Origin: DATBGO01 sp036558005
Lineage (GTDB): Bacteria; Actinomycetota; Actinomycetes; Streptosporangiales; Streptosporangiaceae
Assembly: GCA_036558005.1 (NCBI GenBank)
Contig: DATBGO010000144.1
Span: 1 to 64,000, forward strand
DNA: 64,000 bases
Direction of reading: 5' to 3'
Each line of letters begins with the position of its first letter. Position 1 is the stretch's first letter. Position numbers and translations under genes: made by a program. The notes below the pieces were generated by a model that made no database searches, had not been told where the DNA came from, and saw only the letters and a list, made by a program, of their open reading frames with translations. Shown here in pieces: positions 1 to 6,856 of this stretch.

Positions 1-168
1 CCGCTCGAGCACCCGCCGCCCGTTCGGTGCCAGCGAAACCCCGGCCCCGACCTCGGTCAGCCGGGCCGCCTGCTCGTAGACCTGGACGTCAATCCCAGCC
101 CGGGTCAGCGCAACCGCGGCCGCGGTCCCGCCGATCCCGCCGCCGACTATCACTGCGCGCAGCGCCAT
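1..168 (-). CDS. FAD-dependent monooxygenase, N-terminal fragment (cut by window edge)
   Basis: The first 56 residues of a flavoprotein hydroxylase of the salicylate/PHBH type; the rest lies outside the window. The ATG at 168 begins MALRAVIVGGGIGGTAAAV, so the dinucleotide-binding GxGxxG motif lies near residues 9-14. A Glu closing the second beta strand (VYEQ) and a conserved GAGVSLAPNG segment follow, both typical of this family. Members use NAD(P)H and O2 to hydroxylate aromatic or polyketide substrates in the cytoplasm; the substrate cannot be inferred. The gene is divergent from the GH43 gene, and the intervening region carries TetR-operator-like palindromes that may control it. Confidence 0.85.
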   Translation of the reverse strand, partial: MALRAVIVGGGIGGTAAAVALTRAGIDVQVYEQAARLTEVGAGVSLAPNGRRVLER

Positions 169-256
169 GTGCCCAGGCCTCCCGGCGTTCGCCCAGGGCC
201 GCGCCCGCCCCTACTCCCCCGCCAGGCTAGCGCCGCCCCAGTCGAGCGCCATAGGT

Positions 257-274
257 TGAGCGAACGCTCGCTGT
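257..274. promoter_or_regulatory. TetR-type operator-like site, copy 1
   Basis: The sequence TGAGCGAACGCTCGCTGT matches the better palindrome at 458-475 at 14 of 18 positions. It lies about 90 bp upstream of the monooxygenase start. Sites of the form GAnCGAACGTTCGnTC are typical of actinobacterial TetR-family repressors; which regulator binds is unknown. Confidence 0.45.
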
Positions 275-339
275 GCATCAGTGATGTCGTCGAATCCCGC
301 TCAGTCCTGCATTCGCGCAGCTTAGAGGATCACGGGCAC

Positions 340-357
340 AATTACATCGCTGTAATT
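340..357. promoter_or_regulatory. 18 bp palindrome AATTACA-N4-TGTAATT
   Basis: Two perfect 7-base arms, AATTACA and TGTAATT, flank a TCGC spacer. An A/T-rich dyad of this kind is very unlikely by chance in DNA of this composition. It lies midway between the two divergent genes and could be the operator of a dimeric repressor. It does not resemble the neighbouring CGAACGTTCG-type sites, so a second regulator is likely. Confidence 0.5.
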
Positions 358-457
358 CAGTATCTACTGCAGGTCGCATGCGCGCCCTCCTGACTCCGCC
401 TCCGGCAAACTCATGCTCGACGGGATGCGCATAAAACGCCTAAAATGGCAATGAATG

Positions 458-475
458 TGAACGAACGTTCGCTCA
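458..475. promoter_or_regulatory. TetR-type operator-like site, copy 2
   Basis: TGAACGAACGTTCGCTCA is an 18 bp dyad with a single mismatched pair, centred on the perfect core CGAACGTTCG. It lies 73 bp upstream of the chosen GH43 start, where a repressor could block transcription. It is paired with a weaker copy at 257-274 on the monooxygenase side. Confidence 0.55.
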
Positions 476-548
476 AAAATGAGGCGGTGGTGGCTCGCGT
501 CGTTCGCTCACGGGTGTGGCGGTGCTGGGTCGTGCGGCGGGAGGACGG

Positions 549-1655
549 ATGAGGATGCAGCTGGGCAGGATGCGGCTGGGCCGGATATCGGCCGCGCTCG
601 TGCTGGCGCTGGCCGGGGTGGTGCTCGTCGGCGGCGCCGCGGTGGCGGTGACGGTGACCCGCGCCTCAGGGGGGACGACCGTCGCGGACTCCCCCGGCAT
701 CCCGAACCCGTACATCTTCGTGCACGACCCGAGCCTGGCCCGGGACGCCGGCACCTACTACCTGTTCTCCACGGGCGACCCGGCGGGCGCGATCGGCAAC
801 GGCAACATCCAGATCCGCACCTCGGGCAACCTGCGCCAGTGGAAGTACTCGGGCACGGTGTTCGCCACCAAGCCCGCCTGGATCACCGACAAGCTCGGGT
901 CGATCCCGAACCTGTGGGCGCCGGACATCTCGTTCTTCAACGGCCTCTGGCACCTGTACTACGCGGGCTCCAGCTTCGGCTCGAACAACTCGGTGATCGG
1001 GCTGGCCACCACGCCCACGCTGGACCCGGCCAGCCCCCGCTACCACTGGACCGACCAGGGCCTGGTCTTGGCCAGCACCAGCAGCGACGACTTCAACGCC
1101 ATCGACCCGTCGCTGGTCACCGCCGCCGACGGCGGCAAGTGGCTGGTGTTCGGGTCGTTCTGGAGCGGGATCAAGCTGCTCCAGCTGGACGCGGCCACGG
1201 GCAAGCCGGCCAGCGCGTCACCGACCCTGTACTCGCTCGCGCAGCGGCCCGCGCCGGACGCCGAGGAAGGGTCGGGCATCACCTATCACGACGGGTTCTA
1301 CTACCTGTTCGTGTCGTTCGACTCGTGCTGCCAGGGCATCGGCAGCAGCTACCGGATCATGGTCGGCCGGTCAGCGTCGGTGACCGGGCCGTACCTGGAC
1401 CCGAACGGCACCTCGATGATGAACGGCGGCGGCATGGAGCTGCAGGGCAGCGACGAGGGCATGATCGGCCCCGGCTCGTCGTCCCTCTTCCAGAACGGCT
1501 CCCGGACCTACCTCGTGTACCACTACTACGACGCGTTCCACAACGGCGACCCGTGGGTGCAGGTCCGCCCGCTGGCCTGGCTGCCGTCGGGCTGGCCGGT
1601 GACCGGGCCGCCGCTCACGCCGGTGCCGGGCAGCACCGTCCCGCTGGGCGGCTAG
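549..1655 (+). CDS. Secreted GH43 arabinan endo-1,5-alpha-L-arabinosidase
   Basis: A glycoside hydrolase family 43 enzyme predicted to cleave alpha-1,5-arabinan outside the cell. The N-terminus is a signal peptide or anchor: Arg-rich start, then a hydrophobic stretch to about residue 30. The five-bladed propeller signature is visible: HDPSLARD (catalytic base Asp), IWAPD-like NLWAPDISFF, NAIDPSLV (second Asp) and the EEGSGITYHDGFYYLF segment with the presumed general-acid Glu. The start is the ATG at 549, which has GGAGG at 540-544; the ATG at 555 or GTG at 516 are alternatives. The 3' end overlaps the convergent enoyl-CoA hydratase by 4 bp. No transporter for arabino-oligosaccharides is adjacent. 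Confidence 0.88.
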   Translation: MRMQLGRMRLGRISAALVLALAGVVLVGGAAVAVTVTRASGGTTVADSPGIPNPYIFVHDPSLARDAGTYYLFSTGDPAGAIGNGNIQIRTSGNLRQWKYSGTVFATKPAWITDKLGSIPNLWAPDISFFNGLWHLYYAGSSFGSNNSVIGLATTPTLDPASPRYHWTDQGLVLASTSSDDFNAIDPSLVTAADGGKWLVFGSFWSGIKLLQLDAATGKPASASPTLYSLAQRPAPDAEEGSGITYHDGFYYLFVSFDSCCQGIGSSYRIMVGRSASVTGPYLDPNGTSMMNGGGMELQGSDEGMIGPGSSSLFQNGSRTYLVYHYYDAFHNGDPWVQVRPLAWLPSGWPVTGPPLTPVPGSTVPLGG

Positions 1656-2434
1656 GCCGCGCCGCCGGAGCGCCCGGCCAGGAACCGGCCGACCCCGGCC
1701 CGAGCCATCCCGCTCTGGTCGACCTGCCTGGCCACCTCGGTCTCGGCGGCGAACGCGTGCTCGACCTCGCTCAGCGGCGGGCGCAGCAGGCCGAGGTGGA
1801 CGGGCGTGGCCGAGCCCGGCGGGTTCCAGCGGTGCACCAGCGCGATCGCGGTCTCCAGCAGCATCCCCGGCTCGACGATCTCGTCCAGCAGCCCGACCGA
1901 CAGCGCCTCGTCCGCGCTGATCCGCGCCGACTCCAGCACCAGCCGCATGGCCTGGCGGCGGCCCACCAGCCGGGGCAGCAGGTAGCTCGACGCGTTCGAG
2001 ATCGGCAGGCCGAGGGTGTTCTCGGGGAAATAGCACTCCGCGGCCGGCGTGCCGATGCGCGCGTCGCAGCACAGCGTGATCTCGCATGCGCCGCCGACCG
2101 CGATCCCGTTCAGCGCCGCGACCACCGGCACCCGGGTCTGCAGCACGGCCCGGGTGATGTCGTGGAACAGCTCGATCGCCGCGATCAGCCCGCCCTCGGG
2201 CTGGCGGGAGGCCTCCTTGAGGTCCTCCCCCGCCGAGAACGCCCGGCCGGTGCCGGTCAGCACGATCCCCCGGACCGGGCCGCCGTCCCCGTAGCGGCGC
2301 AGCGCGGCCGCGAGGTTGCTGCGCATCTCGGCGCTCAGCGCGTTGAGCGCCTCCGGCCGGTTCAGGGTGATCACGGCGACCTCCTGCTGCTCGGTCACCA
2401 CGATGCGGTCCGGTGCGCTGGTCTGATCGGTCAC
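1652..2434 (-). CDS. Enoyl-CoA hydratase/isomerase family protein
   Basis: A 260-residue crotonase-fold protein, the usual length for the family. The oxyanion-hole segment FSAGEDLKE and the signature NGIAVGGACEITLCCDARIG are present. Both crotonase catalytic glutamates appear kept (GGACE and FPENTLGL), so hydratase activity on an enoyl-CoA is plausible. It starts with GTG 13 bp after the acyl-CoA synthetase stop, as the last gene of a TetR-ligase-hydratase operon. The context suggests activation of a carboxylic acid to its CoA ester followed by one beta-oxidation-like step. The exact substrate is unknown. Confidence 0.88.
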   Translation of the reverse strand: MTDQTSAPDRIVVTEQQEVAVITLNRPEALNALSAEMRSNLAAALRRYGDGGPVRGIVLTGTGRAFSAGEDLKEASRQPEGGLIAAIELFHDITRAVLQTRVPVVAALNGIAVGGACEITLCCDARIGTPAAECYFPENTLGLPISNASSYLLPRLVGRRQAMRLVLESARISADEALSVGLLDEIVEPGMLLETAIALVHRWNPPGSATPVHLGLLRPPLSEVEHAFAAETEVARQVDQSGMARAGVGRFLAGRSGGAA

Positions 2435-2447
2435 GGGTATCGCCCTT

Positions 2448-4040
2448 TCATGTCCACGCGTCCGCCGCGGCGTCGAAGGCGCCGGAGCGCTGGTCGCGTC
2501 CGGGGGTGAGGAGCTCCTGCTTGCGGATCCGCGCCGACGGCGTCAGCGGGAAGCTGTCCACGAACTCGAGGTAGGCCGGGACCTTGAAGTCGGCGAGCAG
2601 GCCGCGCGCGTGGTCCAGGATGCTGCGCGCCACCTCCGCGTCGCCGGGCTGCCCGGGCTGCAGCTGCACGAAGGCCTTGGGCAGCTCGCCGAACAGCTCG
2701 TCGGGGATCGGCACCAGCGCCGCGGTGACCACCGCCGGATGCTGCGCGAGCACGCCTTCCACCTCGGCCGACGAGATGTTCGCCCCGCCGCGGCGGATCA
2801 TGTCCTTGAGCCGCCCGGCGTGGTGGATCCAGCCGGCGGCGTCCCGGAACCCGAGGTCCCCGGTGTGGAACCAGCCGCCGCGGAACACGCGGGCGGTGGC
2901 GTCGGGCTGGTTCCAGTAGCCGAGCATCATCGGCCGGCCCCGGATCAGGATCTCGCCGACCGTGCCGTCGGGCACGGTGCCGCCGTGCTCGTCGGCCACC
3001 CGGACCTCCTTGCCGGGCGGCGCGTGCCCCATCGCGCCGGTGCCGATCGTCTCCGCGGCGCTGAGCGGCACGCTCAGGTCGAGCCCGCTCTCCGTCGACC
3101 CGTAGATCTCCCGCCAGGGCGCGCCCCAGCGCTCTTCGATCGCCGCGTGCTGGCCCGGGGCGATGCCGGAGCACAGCACCAGGCGCATCCGGTTCTGCCG
3201 GTCGAGGGGGTGCGGCGGCTGCTTGAGCATCAGCAGCGGCATCGTGCCCAGCACGTAGGTGAGCGTCGCGCCGTGCTCGCGGACCGCGGGCCAGAACCCG
3301 GACGCGGAGAACCGCGGCAGCACGACCAGCGGCAGGCCGCCGATCAGGCACATGACCGCGCACCACTGCGGGTCCATGTACGAGAACGCCTGAGCGATCA
3401 GCACCACGTCGTCGCCGCGCAGCTCCGCGTCGATCGCGGTCAGCCACGCGGTCCTGAGCCAGTAGCCGTGCGGCAGCAGGCACGCCTTGGGGAACCCGGT
3501 GGTGCCCGACGTGTACTGGAAGTTCGTGACGTCCCCCGGGCCCGGCGCCGGGCCGCCCGGCGCCCCCGCGGGCGCGGCGGCCACCTCAGGCGCCAGCTCC
3601 TCGAGCGTGCACACCTCGCGGACCGTGCCGACACCCCCGGCCACGCCGCGCACCAGGCCGGCGTGCGCGTCCGACGCGAGCACCAGCGCCGCGCCGGAGT
3701 CGCGCAGCACGAACTCGAGATCGGCCTGCCGGAACCGCGCGTTCACCGGCACCGCGACCGCCCCGGCCTTGAGGATCGCGAACCAGCTCAGCGGCCAGCC
3801 GGACACGTTGTCCATCATCACCGCGACCCGGTCCCCCGCGGCCACGCCCCGGGCGGCCAGCACCCGGGCCAGCCGGTCGGTGTAGTCCGCGACCTCGGCG
3901 AAGGTCAGCGACGCGTCGGGACAGCGGAGGAACTCGCGGTCCGGGTACCTGGCCGCGGTGTCCGCGAGCAGCTCGGTGATCGTCCCCCAGCGGGGCTCGG
4001 CCCCGGCGGTGGCCCGGTCCAGGACAAGGTCGGCCGTCAT
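2448..4040 (-). CDS. Acyl-CoA synthetase (AMP-dependent, ANL superfamily)
   Basis: A 530-residue adenylate-forming ligase that would convert a carboxylic acid, ATP and CoA to acyl-CoA via an acyl-AMP. The P-loop YTSGTTGFPKA is at about residues 176-186, the aromatic-box motif EIYGSTESG near 315, and the hinge GRLKDMIRRGGANISSAEVE near 420. The C-terminal A10 motif reads TPSARIRK instead of TPSGKxxK; the usual catalytic Lys position is Arg, though a Lys lies three residues further on. The gene follows the TetR gene by 3 bp and precedes the enoyl-CoA hydratase, so all three are probably co-transcribed. Benzoate-, carnitine- or fatty-acid-type substrates are all possible. Confidence 0.88.
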   Translation of the reverse strand: MTADLVLDRATAGAEPRWGTITELLADTAARYPDREFLRCPDASLTFAEVADYTDRLARVLAARGVAAGDRVAVMMDNVSGWPLSWFAILKAGAVAVPVNARFRQADLEFVLRDSGAALVLASDAHAGLVRGVAGGVGTVREVCTLEELAPEVAAAPAGAPGGPAPGPGDVTNFQYTSGTTGFPKACLLPHGYWLRTAWLTAIDAELRGDDVVLIAQAFSYMDPQWCAVMCLIGGLPLVVLPRFSASGFWPAVREHGATLTYVLGTMPLLMLKQPPHPLDRQNRMRLVLCSGIAPGQHAAIEERWGAPWREIYGSTESGLDLSVPLSAAETIGTGAMGHAPPGKEVRVADEHGGTVPDGTVGEILIRGRPMMLGYWNQPDATARVFRGGWFHTGDLGFRDAAGWIHHAGRLKDMIRRGGANISSAEVEGVLAQHPAVVTAALVPIPDELFGELPKAFVQLQPGQPGDAEVARSILDHARGLLADFKVPAYLEFVDSFPLTPSARIRKQELLTPGRDQRSGAFDAAADAWT

Positions 4041-4043
4041 CGG

Positions 4044-4739
4044 TCAGTCAGCTCCCTGCTGTGGTGGGGGTTCTGAATCCAGCCGGAGCGGGCTGACTGG
4101 TGGCCCGTACTCGTCCCGGCGCACGATGCGCGAGCCGGCCAGCCGGCCGGCCAGCTCGACGAACCGGTCCTGCAGCTCGGCCACGGACAGCCGGCCGTCG
4201 GGCCGGTACCAGAGCGCGACCCCGTTGCACATCTCGACCAGCGCCAGCCGGGCCACCCCCAGGTCGGTGACGTGGAACTCCCCCGCGGCCACGCCGCGCG
4301 AGAGGACCCCCGCGACCAGTGCCTCGTACTCGTCGCGCAGCGCGATGATCTCGGCCCGGTTGTGGCCGGTGAGCGCGCGCACCTCGGTGTCGGTGACCCG
4401 CGACGTAAGCGGGTTCACGGCCTCGTTGGCCACGTGGGCGGCCACCAGCCGGGCCAGCTGCACGGCCGGGTCCGCGCCGTACGCCACGGCCTCACGCCCG
4501 GTGCGCAGCAGCTCCTCGAGCCCGGCCCGCATGATCCCGGCCAGCAGCTCTTCCTTGCCGCTGGCGTAGTGGTACAGCGTGGCCGAGTTGAGCCCGGCGG
4601 CCCGGCCCACGTCGCGGATGCCGGTGGCGGCGAACCCCCGCTCGGCGAACAGGCTCACCGCGGCCCGTCTAATCTCACCCAGCTTGGCCAAGCCCGCGAC
4701 CCAATCAATCGATTGATAGGCATAACGCTTCCATCGCAC
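4044..4739 (-). CDS. TetR family transcriptional regulator
   Basis: A one-component repressor with the TetR helix-turn-helix: IRRAAVSLFAERGFAATGIRDVGRAAGLNSATLYHYASGKEEL spans the DNA-binding domain (given in parts: FAERGFAATGIRDVG, then LNSATLYHYASGKEEL). The C-terminal half is the ligand-binding domain; FadR/KstR2-like regulators of acyl-CoA catabolism look similar. The longest frame begins with GTG at 4739, but about 25 residues precede the first family helix and include a 14 bp palindrome. The true start may therefore lie nearer 4680. It leads the operon with the acyl-CoA ligase and enoyl-CoA hydratase and probably represses it until an acyl-CoA accumulates. Confidence 0.87.
   Translation of the reverse strand: MRWKRYAYQSIDWVAGLAKLGEIRRAAVSLFAERGFAATGIRDVGRAAGLNSATLYHYASGKEELLAGIMRAGLEELLRTGREAVAYGADPAVQLARLVAAHVANEAVNPLTSRVTDTEVRALTGHNRAEIIALRDEYEALVAGVLSRGVAAGEFHVTDLGVARLALVEMCNGVALWYRPDGRLSVAELQDRFVELAGRLAGSRIVRRDEYGPPVSPLRLDSEPPPQQGAD
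4704..4717. promoter_or_regulatory. Perfect 14 bp palindrome at the TetR gene start
   Basis: ATCAATCGATTGAT is perfectly self-complementary. It lies inside the 5' end of the longest TetR reading frame, just ahead of the part that aligns with the family. This is where an autoregulatory operator would sit if translation starts downstream. No second copy was noticed nearby. Confidence 0.5.
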
Positions 4740-4801
4740 ATCAGCGCCGTCAAGATGCGTAATGCCACTTGGGGGCAGCTGTTGCGGGCGCCGCCGCCGG
4801 G

Positions 4802-6856
4802 CTAGTCCACCTCGGCCAGCGCCTGGGCGAATTGCGCAGCGTACAGCCGGGCGTAGGCACCGCCGGCCTCGAGCAGTTCGGCGTGCGTGCCCTGCTCGAC
4901 GATGTGCCCAGCCTCCATGACCAGGATCAGGTCGGCATCCCTGATCGTGGACAGCCGGTGCGCGATCACGAAGCTGGTCCGGCCCTGGCGCAGCGAGTTC
5001 ATCGCGCGCTGGATCAGCACCTCGGTGCGGGTGTCGACCGAGCTGGTCGCCTCGTCCAGGATCAGGATCGCGGGCCGGGCCAGGAACGCGCGGGCGATCG
5101 TGATCAGCTGCCGCTCCCCCATGCTGACGTTGCCGCCTTCGTCGTCGAGCACGGTCTCGTAGCCATCGGGCAGCGTGCGCACGAACCGGTCGACGTAGGT
5201 GGCCCGGGCCGCGTCGACGATCTGCTCCCTGGTCGCGCCCGCCGAGCCGTAACCGATGTTGTCGGCGATCGTGCCGCCGAACAGCCAGGCGTCCTGCAGC
5301 ACCATGCCGGTCATCGCGCGCAGGTCCTCGCGGCTCATCGACGCGATGTCCACGCCGTCCACCGTGATCTGGCCCGCGTCCAGCTCGTAGAACCGCATCA
5401 GCAGGTTGACCAGCGTGGTCTTGCCCGCGCCGGTGGGCCCGACGATGGCCACGGTCTGGCCCGGCTCGACGGTCAGCGACAGGTCGTCGATCAGCGGCGC
5501 GTCAGGGAAGTACCGGAACGACACGTCGCGGAACTCCACCCGGCCGCGGACCGGTTCCGGGCGATTGGGCTGGTCCGGGTCCGGGGTCTGCTCGTCGGCG
5601 TCGAGCAGCGCGAACACCCGCTCGGCCGAGGCCACGCCGGACTGCAGCAGGTTGGCCATGCTCGCGACCTGGGTCAGCGGCTGGCTGAACTGCCGCGAGT
5701 ACTGGATGAACGCCTGCACTGCGCCGAGCGACAGCGCGCCCGAGGCGACCTGCAGCGCGCCCACCACCGCGACCAGCACGTAGTTGATGTTGCCGATGAA
5801 CATCATCGCGGGCTGGATGGTGCCGGAGATGAACTGGGCCCGGAAGCTGGACTCGAACAGCTGGTCGTTGTACTCGGTGAACGTGCGCATGGCCTGCTCC
5901 CGCTGGCCGAACACGGTGACCAGCGAGTGGCCGGTGTACATCTCCTCGATGTGGCCATTCAGCTTGCCGGTCGTCGACCACTGCCGGACGAACTGCGGTT
6001 GGGCCCGCTTTCCGATCCGCGCCACCACGAAGACCGAGACCGGCACGGTGACCAACGCGATCAGGGCCAGCAGCCACGAGATCCAGAACATGCTGGCCAG
6101 CACGCCCACGATCGTGAGCAGGGATATCACCACCTGGCTCAGCGTCTGCTGCAGCGACTGGGCCAGGTTGTCGATGTCGTTGGTGACCCGGCTGAGGATC
6201 TCGCCGTGCGGCTGGCGGTCGAAGTAGCGCAGCGGCAGCCGGGCCAGCTTGGCCTGCACCTGCTCGCGCAGGGTGAACACCGCGCGCTGCACGATCGTCG
6301 CGGTCACCCGGGCCTGCAGAATGCCGAACACCGCGGCCGCGGCGTAGATCACCATCACGATGATCAGCAGATGCGCGACCTGGTTGAAGTCGACGCCCTG
6401 GCCGGGAGTCAGGTGCAGCGAGCCGATCAGGTCGGCCAGCGTGCCGTTGCCCTCCTGGCGCAGCCGCGCGACCGCCTCGGCCTGGGTCTCCCCGGCCGGG
6501 ATCTGCTTGCTCACCAGGCCCGCGAAGATCACGTTGGTGACCTCGCCCAGCAGCCTGGGCCCGGTCACGGTCAGGGCCACGCTGGCCACGCCCAGGATCA
6601 GGGCGAGCGTGATCAGCGGGCGCTGCGGCGCCAGCGTGCGCAGCAGCCGCAGGCTGGAGCCGCGGAAGTTCAGCGCCTTCTCGGTCGACCGGCCGCCCAT
6701 GAACGCCGCGGGTCCCCGGTTCATGCCCGGCGCCGGGCCGGGGCCGCGGCGCGGGACCGCGCGCTCGCCCGCGCCGTTCGCCGCGCCCGCGCCGTGACTG
6801 GCCGGGCTGCTGGCGTGGCCGTTGCGGGCCGGGCCGCCGGCCGGAGGGCTGGTCAT
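4802..6856 (-). CDS. ABC exporter half-transporter, second subunit (catalytically competent NBD)
   Basis: A 684-residue TMD-NBD fusion of the multidrug/lipid exporter type. About 90 residues of Gly/Pro/Arg-rich N-terminus precede six predicted membrane helices (about residues 85-400). The NBD has Walker A GPTGAGKTTL, Walker B ILILDEATSSVD with the catalytic Glu, and the H-loop AHRLS. Its signature motif is VSMGERQ rather than LSGGQ. It overlaps the upstream exporter gene by 4 bp (ATGA), so the two are translationally coupled. The partner has the complementary defects, pointing to a heterodimer with one degenerate ATP site, as in TM287/288 and BmrCD. The substrate is unknown. Confidence 0.92.
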   Translation of the reverse strand: MTSPPAGGPARNGHASSPASHGAGAANGAGERAVPRRGPGPAPGMNRGPAAFMGGRSTEKALNFRGSSLRLLRTLAPQRPLITLALILGVASVALTVTGPRLLGEVTNVIFAGLVSKQIPAGETQAEAVARLRQEGNGTLADLIGSLHLTPGQGVDFNQVAHLLIIVMVIYAAAAVFGILQARVTATIVQRAVFTLREQVQAKLARLPLRYFDRQPHGEILSRVTNDIDNLAQSLQQTLSQVVISLLTIVGVLASMFWISWLLALIALVTVPVSVFVVARIGKRAQPQFVRQWSTTGKLNGHIEEMYTGHSLVTVFGQREQAMRTFTEYNDQLFESSFRAQFISGTIQPAMMFIGNINYVLVAVVGALQVASGALSLGAVQAFIQYSRQFSQPLTQVASMANLLQSGVASAERVFALLDADEQTPDPDQPNRPEPVRGRVEFRDVSFRYFPDAPLIDDLSLTVEPGQTVAIVGPTGAGKTTLVNLLMRFYELDAGQITVDGVDIASMSREDLRAMTGMVLQDAWLFGGTIADNIGYGSAGATREQIVDAARATYVDRFVRTLPDGYETVLDDEGGNVSMGERQLITIARAFLARPAILILDEATSSVDTRTEVLIQRAMNSLRQGRTSFVIAHRLSTIRDADLILVMEAGHIVEQGTHAELLEAGGAYARLYAAQFAQALAEVD

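Larger units (their letters stand above)
169..548. other. Divergent intergenic region with three palindromes
   Basis: No convincing gene lies here. The region separates the divergent monooxygenase and GH43 genes and is visibly richer in A/T than its surroundings. It holds two related 18 bp operator-like sites at 257-274 and 458-475, and an unrelated palindrome at 340-357. This layout suggests at least two regulators acting on two divergent promoters. Short reading frames here have no recognisable domain and no supporting ribosome binding site. Confidence 0.6.

Noticed and set aside
1652..4040. The hydratase and ligase as part of the lysine pathway
   Set aside because: They lie 25 kb away under their own TetR regulator, and nothing in the sequence links them to aminobutyryl-CoA.
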